The notes under the pieces are model-generated. The model had not been told where the DNA came from and did not search any database. It saw nothing but the letters and a program-made list of their open reading frames with translations. From assembly GCA_900637135.1 (NCBI GenBank), contig LR134353.1, forward strand, positions 4,402,001 through 4,466,000: a stretch of 64,000 nucleotides of DNA, read 5' to 3'. The translations under genes were made by a program, and so were the position numbers. Source of the DNA: Mycolicibacterium flavescens. Lineage in GTDB: Bacteria > Actinomycetota > Actinomycetes > Mycobacteriales > Mycobacteriaceae. The stretch's first letter is position 1. Each line of letters starts with the position of its first letter. This document shows positions 61,101 to 64,000 of the stretch, one piece after another.

Positions 61101-64000
61101 CCGTCGGCGCGCCAGCACACCAGATCCCCGGTGCGGTACATGCGTATGCCGGGCCGGCCGAACGGGCAGGCCAGGAACCGTCCCGCAGTGAGCCCGGCCC
61201 GGCCGAGGTAACCCATTGCCACGCCTCGGCCTGCCACGTACAACTCGCCGACGACGCCCGCCGGCACCGGCCGCAGCCACTCGTCGAGCACGAACAACGC
61301 CGCGGTCGGGACCGGCGCACCGATCGGCGCGGCCCCCGACCCGGCACCCAGCGCACGGCTCATCGTCACATAGACCGTGGCCTCGGTCGGCCCGTAGGCG
61401 TTGATCACCACCCGGCCCGGTGCCCACCGATCGACCACCTCGGCGGGACACACCTCACCGCCGAGCAGCACTGCCACCTCTTCGAGCCCCAACGGATTCA
61501 ATGCGGCAACAGCGGAGGGGGTTTGGGTCAGCACGTTGACCCGTTCACGCACCAACAGCTCGTGGAAGTCGTCGGGCGAAGCGGTGACCGCTTCGGGGAC
61601 GATCACCAGTCGTCCGCCGCCGAGCAGCGCCGCCCAGACTTCCCACACCGAGAAGTCGAAGCCGTACGAGTGACACTGTGTCCAGACCTGCTGGGTGGGT
61701 AGGGCCGTGGGCATCGACTCGGCCAGATGAGCCAGGTTCTGGTGGGTGATCGCCACACCTTTGGGGGCGCCGGTCGTGCCCGACGTGTAGATCAGGTAGG
61801 CGATGTCATCGACCGCAGGCGACGGCAGCGGTGCGCACGGGTATTCGGTGACGGCGGGGTCGTCGACGTCGACCACCGCGACGTCGCTTCCCGTCAACAG
61901 TTCGGCAAGCGTGGCCGTGGTCAGGAGCGCGATCGGCTCGGCGTCGGCCAGTAGGAACTCCCGGCGCGCGGACGGCAGCGCCGGATCGATCGGCAGGTAC
62001 GCCGCCCCGGCTTTGAGCACCGCCACCATGGCGACGATCGCTTCGCAGCATCGCTCGAACAGCAGCGCGACACGCGAGCCGGGTTCGACTCCGCGCTCGC
62101 TGAGCAGGTACGCCAACCGATTCGACGCGTCGTCGAGGTCGCGGTAGGTCAGCGTGCGGTCCGCGCCACGGACCGCCACCGCGTTTGGGTGACGCCTCAC
62201 ATGTTCGGAGAACAACTCCGGGACCGACCGCGACGGCGGTGCGGCTGCGTTCAGCACCGGTCGATTACCCAGCTCTGCCAGTCGGTAGTGCTCGGAGGGC
62301 TCGAGGAGGTCCACCGCGGAGACGCGGCGGTGGGGATCGGCGGTCATCGTCGTCAACACCCGCTCGAAGCGGCCGACGAGCGCCTGGATGCTGGTCGCAT
62401 CGAAGATGTCGGTGCGGAACTCGACCGCTCCCCGAATGCCGTCCGGCAGACCGGAATCAGTGAAGTGCTCCGACAGCGAGAACGTCAGATCCATTCTGGC
62501 AGTGTGGGTTTCGACGGGTAGCTGCATGACGTCCAGGTCGCCCAGCGTCAAGGCGGCCGCGTGATCACCGCCGAGGCCGGGCAGGTTCTGCCAGGCCAAC
62601 AACACCTGAACCAGCGGGTGGTGCGCTAGTGACCGCATCGGGTTGAGCCGCTCTACCAGCAACTCGAACGGCACCTCCTGGTGGTCGAACGCCGCCAGAC
62701 TGCGCCGCCGCACCTGGTCGAGCAGTTCGGCGAAGCTGGGGTCGCCGGTCAAATCGACCCGCAACACCAACGTGTTGACGAAGAAGCCGATCAGCTCGTC
62801 TAAAGCGGGATCACTGCGTCCCGCAATCGGGAAGCCCACCGCCACATCGGGGCTCGCGCTCAGCCGCGACAACAGCACCGCCAATCCGGCCTGCATCACC
62901 ATGAAAGTGGTCGCGTTGTACTCCGCGGCCGTTTCGCGCACCCGTTGCTGCAACTCCGCGGGCCAATGCACCGTCATGACGGCGCCGCGCTGATCGGCGA
63001 GCGCTGGATAGGGTCGGTCCGTTGGCAACTGCAGGCGCTCGGGCAGGCCCGCCAACGCCTGCTGCCAGTGCTCCAGTTGCGCGGCGATCGGACTGTCGCT
63101 GTCGTCAAGGTCACCGAATCGCGCACGCTGCCACATCGTGTAGTCGACGTATTGCACGGGCAGCGGCGCCCACCCGGGAGCATCTCCGTGTCGGCGTGCC
63201 TCGTAGGCAACGCCCAGGTCGCGTACCAGCGGGCCCAACGACCAGCCGTCGGCGGCGATGTGGTGCACCACGCCGACCAACACATGGTCGTTGTCGCCGA
63301 TACGAAAGACGCCGGCACGCAGTGGGATATGCGTAGACAGGTCGAACGGCTGAGCCGCCGCGGCGCCGATGGCCGCCATCAGCCTGTCTTCCGACCATCC
63401 GCGGGCCTCGACGACCTGCCAGCCCACATCGGCGCACCCGGCGGCAAGGACCAGCTGTTGCGCGGTGCCGTCGGGCGCCACGAACAGCGTGCGCAGGCTT
63501 TCGTGGCGGTCCACCACGTCACCCAGTGCCGCGCGTAGTGCGTCGCCATCGAGGTGACCGCGCAGCCGCAAAGCCACCACCATGTGATAAACCGGCGAGG
63601 GGCCGTGCAATTGGTCGATCACCCACAGCCGGCTCTGGGCGAACGACAGCGGAACGACAGCGGGTCGCTCACCAGCGACCAACGGCGGACGACCACCCGC
63701 GCAGCGGCTCAGGCGTGGCGCCAGCCCACCGATCGTCGGCGCATCGAACAACGCGCGTACCGGGAGGTCGGCGTCCAAGCCCGCATTGATCGCGGCGACG
63801 ACCCGCATCGCCGACACCGAGTCGCCGCCGAGGTCGAAGAAGGAGTCGTCGACACCCACGCGTGGCAGCCCGAGCACACGGGCATAGATACCGGCCAGCA
63901 TCTCCTCGATGTGGCTGGCTGGAGCGCGATACCGATCGGCGTCGACATATTCGGGGGCCGGCAACGCGGCGGTGTCGAGCTTGCCGTTGACCGTGACCGG
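52133..64000 (-). CDS. Non-ribosomal peptide synthetase, 4 modules visible, 5' end outside window
   Basis: 3955 visible residues. Order: end of an A domain; T (63.9-63.7 kb); C (HHIAADGWS); A (to 60.8 kb); T; E (HHLGVDAVSW, EGHGR, 60.5-59.1 kb); C (HHIVLDGWS); A; T; C (HHIAADASS); A; T; and a C-terminal thioesterase with GWSLGG (52.9-52.1 kb). T domains carry DDSFFDLGGDS. By eye the specificity residues of the three complete A domains are DFWTLGAVYK, DVWSVAAVYK and DVWNVAGYTK; I cannot assign substrates. The E domain gives a D residue in the second visible position. The TE releases the product, unlike the reductase ending of glycopeptidolipid synthetases. The 5' start, and any MbtH partner, are outside the window. 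Confidence 0.94.
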   Translation of the reverse strand, partial: PVTVNGKLDTAALPAPEYVDADRYRAPASHIEEMLAGIYARVLGLPRVGVDDSFFDLGGDSVSAMRVVAAINAGLDADLPVRALFDAPTIGGLAPRLSRCAGGRPPLVAGERPAVVPLSFAQSRLWVIDQLHGPSPVYHMVVALRLRGHLDGDALRAALGDVVDRHESLRTLFVAPDGTAQQLVLAAGCADVGWQVVEARGWSEDRLMAAIGAAAAQPFDLSTHIPLRAGVFRIGDNDHVLVGVVHHIAADGWSLGPLVRDLGVAYEARRHGDAPGWAPLPVQYVDYTMWQRARFGDLDDSDSPIAAQLEHWQQALAGLPERLQLPTDRPYPALADQRGAVMTVHWPAELQQRVRETAAEYNATTFMVMQAGLAVLLSRLSASPDVAVGFPIAGRSDPALDELIGFFVNTLVLRVDLTGDPSFAELLDQVRRRSLAAFDHQEVPFELLVERLNPMRSLAHHPLVQVLLAWQNLPGLGGDHAAALTLGDLDVMQLPVETHTARMDLTFSLSEHFTDSGLPDGIRGAVEFRTDIFDATSIQALVGRFERVLTTMTADPHRRVSAVDLLEPSEHYRLAELGNRPVLNAAAPPSRSVPELFSEHVRRHPNAVAVRGADRTLTYRDLDDASNRLAYLLSERGVEPGSRVALLFERCCEAIVAMVAVLKAGAAYLPIDPALPSARREFLLADAEPIALLTTATLAELLTGSDVAVVDVDDPAVTEYPCAPLPSPAVDDIAYLIYTSGTTGAPKGVAITHQNLAHLAESMPTALPTQQVWTQCHSYGFDFSVWEVWAALLGGGRLVIVPEAVTASPDDFHELLVRERVNVLTQTPSAVAALNPLGLEEVAVLLGGEVCPAEVVDRWAPGRVVINAYGPTEATVYVTMSRALGAGSGAAPIGAPVPTAALFVLDEWLRPVPAGVVGELYVAGRGVAMGYLGRAGLTAGRFLACPFGRPGIRMYRTGDLVCWRADGQLQYLGRADEQVKIRGFRVELGEIQSALAEVDGVEQAAVVVREDRPGDKRLVGYTTGTAIPAAARTALAERLPAYMVPAAVVAVDSIPLTVNGKLDTRALPAPDYQSAPQYRAPADAVEEVLAGIYAQVLGLERVGVDDSFFDLGGDSILSMQVVARARAAGLRCRPRDVFVEQTVARLARAADAAGGAAATVDDGTGPVQPTPIMAWLREVDGPVDQFNQTMVLQAPAGVTDADVVMLLQALLDRHAMLRLHVAEDGQMIVPAPGSVKSMDCLHMTDELTESAMNNLRAQLNPAAGRMLAALWVPSTGQLAVSIHHLGVDAVSWPILIEDINIAWAQHHNGQAIALAPTGTSFRQWAARLADHAQDAATLAHVEAWRQITATDPTLPAPAPEVDTYADAGHLSLSLDVASTRALLAKAPAAFHAGISDILLIAYALACAEFVGSAASVGIDVEGHGRHEYLAQDVDLSRTVGWFTTKHPVALTVRKLNWQDVTAGDATLGAVVKDLKEQLRTHPDPLTYGLLRYLNPEVDLAGPDPSLGFNYLGRLGAGAAQLSEEMWSVSHGGLTLAEAAAAVPMPLAHTLELNAAAVETADGPTLRANWTFARSALDHTEAGRFGMLFFQALRGICAHAASGGGGLTPSDIAPARLSQNQIDELEAHERIADILPLTPLQQGLLFHASTTTNAADDVYAMQLDIAISGPLDRDRLRDAVHNVAIRHPNLAARFCGQFDEPVQIIPADPAPAWRYIDLTHNGRNPGDHVEEVRTEERAAVCDLTRPPAFRAALIRVAPDRHRFVLTNHHIVLDGWSLPVLMQELFAAYYGQRLPAATPYRNFVAWLAEQDIDAARAAWREVLAGFDTPTLVGSPGRLTPGPRGTASISLPARNTHALNNFARAQRTTVNIVLQAAWAQVLMSATGHHDVVFGAAVSGRPTEVVGAETMVGLLINTVPVRADANAATTVGDLLTQLQRAHVDTLEHHHLALNEIHKVTGCDQLFDTLFVYENYPVDTSALADVTELAITEIVGTESTHYPLMLQARSAEELRLRIEFDADLFDRTRVDALMRRLQWVLEEMTADPTQRLSSMDALDAAEHAQLDRFGNREVLHQPATLASIPALWVAQVARTPDAVALSDETRSWTYDELDDASNRFARLLIEHGAGPGQCVALLLERSAEAIVSILATLKAGAAYLPIDPALPPNRIRFMIEDATPIATVTSAGLVDRLGGSGSPTIDVHDPAIDAQPSEALTPPAPDDLAYIIYTSGTTGVPKGVAISHRNVTQHLDSLDLGLPLTAVWTQWHSLAFDVSVWEIWGALLRGGRLVVVPDLVAASSEDLRELLLAEDVGVLSQTPSAAAMLSPEGLESTALVVAGEACPVELVERWAQNAVLINAYGPTETTVYATISAPLTAGPGPVPIGAPVAGAALFVLDGWLRPTAAGVVGELYVAGRGVGEGYWRRSGLTAARFVACPFGGPGARMYRTGDLVRWGDDGQLQYLGRADEQVKIRGYRIELGEVRTALVELDGVEQAAVIAREDHCGDKRLVGYVVGTADSSDIRDQLVTRLPAYTIPAAVVVLDVLPLTVNGKLDTRALPAPEYGGERYRAPGNAVEEIVADIYAEVLNVGRVGVDDSFFDLGGDSLSAMRAVAAINTAFDSGLSVRALFDVPTVAQLAPRVSEAVGRRAPLVSAERPAEVPLSFAQSRLWILDQLHGPSPVYNMAVVLELSGRLDADALGLALHDVVARHETLRTLFLATDGVPYQLVVPPERADYGWHVVDARNWSATTLQEAVERTVRHSFDLASEMPFRATLFRVSDQEHIFAAAVHHIAADASSVSPLMRDLGVAYARRCSEQPLDWPSLPVQYADYTLWQRSEFGDVDAADSPIAGQLAYWRDALAGLPERLQLPTDRPYPPVADQGGASVAVNWPADLQNLVREVAREHNGTSFMVLQSALAVLLAKITANNDVAVGFPIVGRVDRALDDLVGFFVNTLVLRVDLGGDPTLAEVLDQVRRRSLSAYENQDVPFELLVDRLNSSRSLTHHPLVQVMLAWQNVLGEHGNAAGLSLGDVQVTQRPVDIRTARMDLVFHLAENWTDTGEPGGIRGEVEFRTDIFDVATIETLIRRLERVLVAMTADPQQRMSSIGLLDTGEQALLDEVGNRAVLARGAYPEVSIPALFAAQVARTPEAQALSCGGRSMTYRRLDDDSNRLAHKLISMGARTGESVALLLERSAEAVVAILAVLKTGAAYLPIDPAHPDARLEFMLADAAPVASITRAGLAARLGGRNMPVVDVAGPCIDVHPCSALPLPAADDLAYVIYTSGTTGLPKGVAVAHRTVTQLVQATDDGLPPAGVWTQWHSLAFDVSVWEIFGALLRGGRLVVVPEEVASSPRDFHALLIDEKVSVLNQTPSAAGLLSPDGLDGVALVVAGEACPANLVDRWADGRLMVNGYGPTETWYTSFSAPLRAGSHEVPIGAPISGAAFFVLDSWLRPVLPGVVGELYVAGDGLAYGYVNRAGLTASRFVACPFADAEASGRRMYRTGDVVRWGADGQLRYLGRADEQVKIRGHRIEPGEIEAALAEVVGVEQVAVVARDDRLVGYVTECSSATIDPAHVRRVLAERLPSYMVPAAIVVVDALPLTVNGKLDVRALPPPEYQGAKAYRAPETATEMVIGDIYARILGLERVGVDDSFFDLGGDSLGAIRVVAAINSELDTDLAVRTMFHAPSVRGLSRQLGTLDSVAEVVPVEVLKDGVGVPLCCIHGGFGLSWVYRILADHLDCPIMGINQAAPEGETVPRTISEMAARYADRIQALQSNGRYKLLGWSLGGVVAQAVAVELQRRGCVVQSLVLLDDAFSANRVMVTEQASEPGDILRKILQLNGIDVPYREEPLTSAEAVQSVYRHFEGAELVLPSKELLQFMVQCLSENQRYLQDHVPEVFDGDMVVFSASHDDVTCPVRTWQPYVTGDVTTYAVDCSHLEMLTSESLGRYVGQLEQALEAR

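Noticed and set aside
52133..64000. Glycopeptidolipid (Mps-type) synthetase
   Set aside because: The protein ends in a thioesterase, not a reductase, and only one E domain is visible.

Overview
The window reads as chromosome of a high-GC actinobacterium, almost certainly a rapidly growing mycobacterium (Mycobacterium/Mycolicibacterium). Supporting signs are two tandem cyclopropane/mycolic-acid methyltransferases, a KasA/KasB-type ketoacyl synthase, a 19-kDa-antigen-like lipoprotein, a WS/DGAT acyltransferase, a 13E12-type DUF222/HNH gene, an Rv1733c-like membrane protein and a chromosomal rifampin ADP-ribosyltransferase (arr). GTG starts and ATGA stop/start overlaps are frequent. No genus or strain can be fixed from sequence reading alone.

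Layout. 1-10 kb: arr, a CsbD-like small protein, DUF1206 membrane protein, lipoprotein, large esterase-like protein, MFS exporter, WS/DGAT, a cyclic-nucleotide-binding protein and a membrane Ser/Thr kinase. 10-14 kb: YceI protein divergent from a three-gene molybdenum hydroxylase (2Fe-2S, FAD and molybdopterin subunits). 14-18 kb: a TetR-controlled block (quinone oxidoreductase, flavin monooxygenase, TetR, divergent alpha/beta hydrolase) around a perfect 21-bp operator-like palindrome. 18-23 kb: thioredoxin-reductase-like protein, DUF2510 protein, rhomboid-like protein, PPK2 and a frameshifted 13E12/HNH gene. 23-38 kb: an MHS transporter and formate dehydrogenase operon (fdhA-fdhB-nrfD), then GH16, a membrane glycosyltransferase, an NTF2-like protein, and selB, selA, DUF488, selC and selD. 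38-45 kb: DUF5994 with a coupled 44-aa ORF, a kinase fused to a solute-binding domain, an Rv1733c-like protein, a repeat-rich secreted protein, a P450 and an aldehyde dehydrogenase. 45-51 kb: a multi-domain membrane protein, two mycolic-acid methyltransferases, a KAS paralogue and DUF2237. 51-64 kb: a SAM methyltransferase coupled to a giant NRPS that runs off the right edge.

The most notable system is selenocysteine-based. The fdhA frame is interrupted by one in-frame UGA exactly where formate dehydrogenases carry Sec. Eleven bases later comes a hairpin with a GGUCU loop, matching the arrangement of the E. coli fdhF SECIS. Within 8 kb lie selA, selB, selD and a 95-nt tRNA-Sec with UCA anticodon, so substrate and incorporation machinery sit in one region.

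Secondary points of interest are a KasA/B paralogue whose catalytic Cys codon is Asp, a receptor-like kinase with an extracytoplasmic amino-acid-binding-type domain, a two-copy palindromic repeat family, an AT-rich nested palindrome and two short tandem-repeat arrays, and an (A)-T/C-A-T-E/C-A-T/C-A-T-TE NRPS of unknown product.
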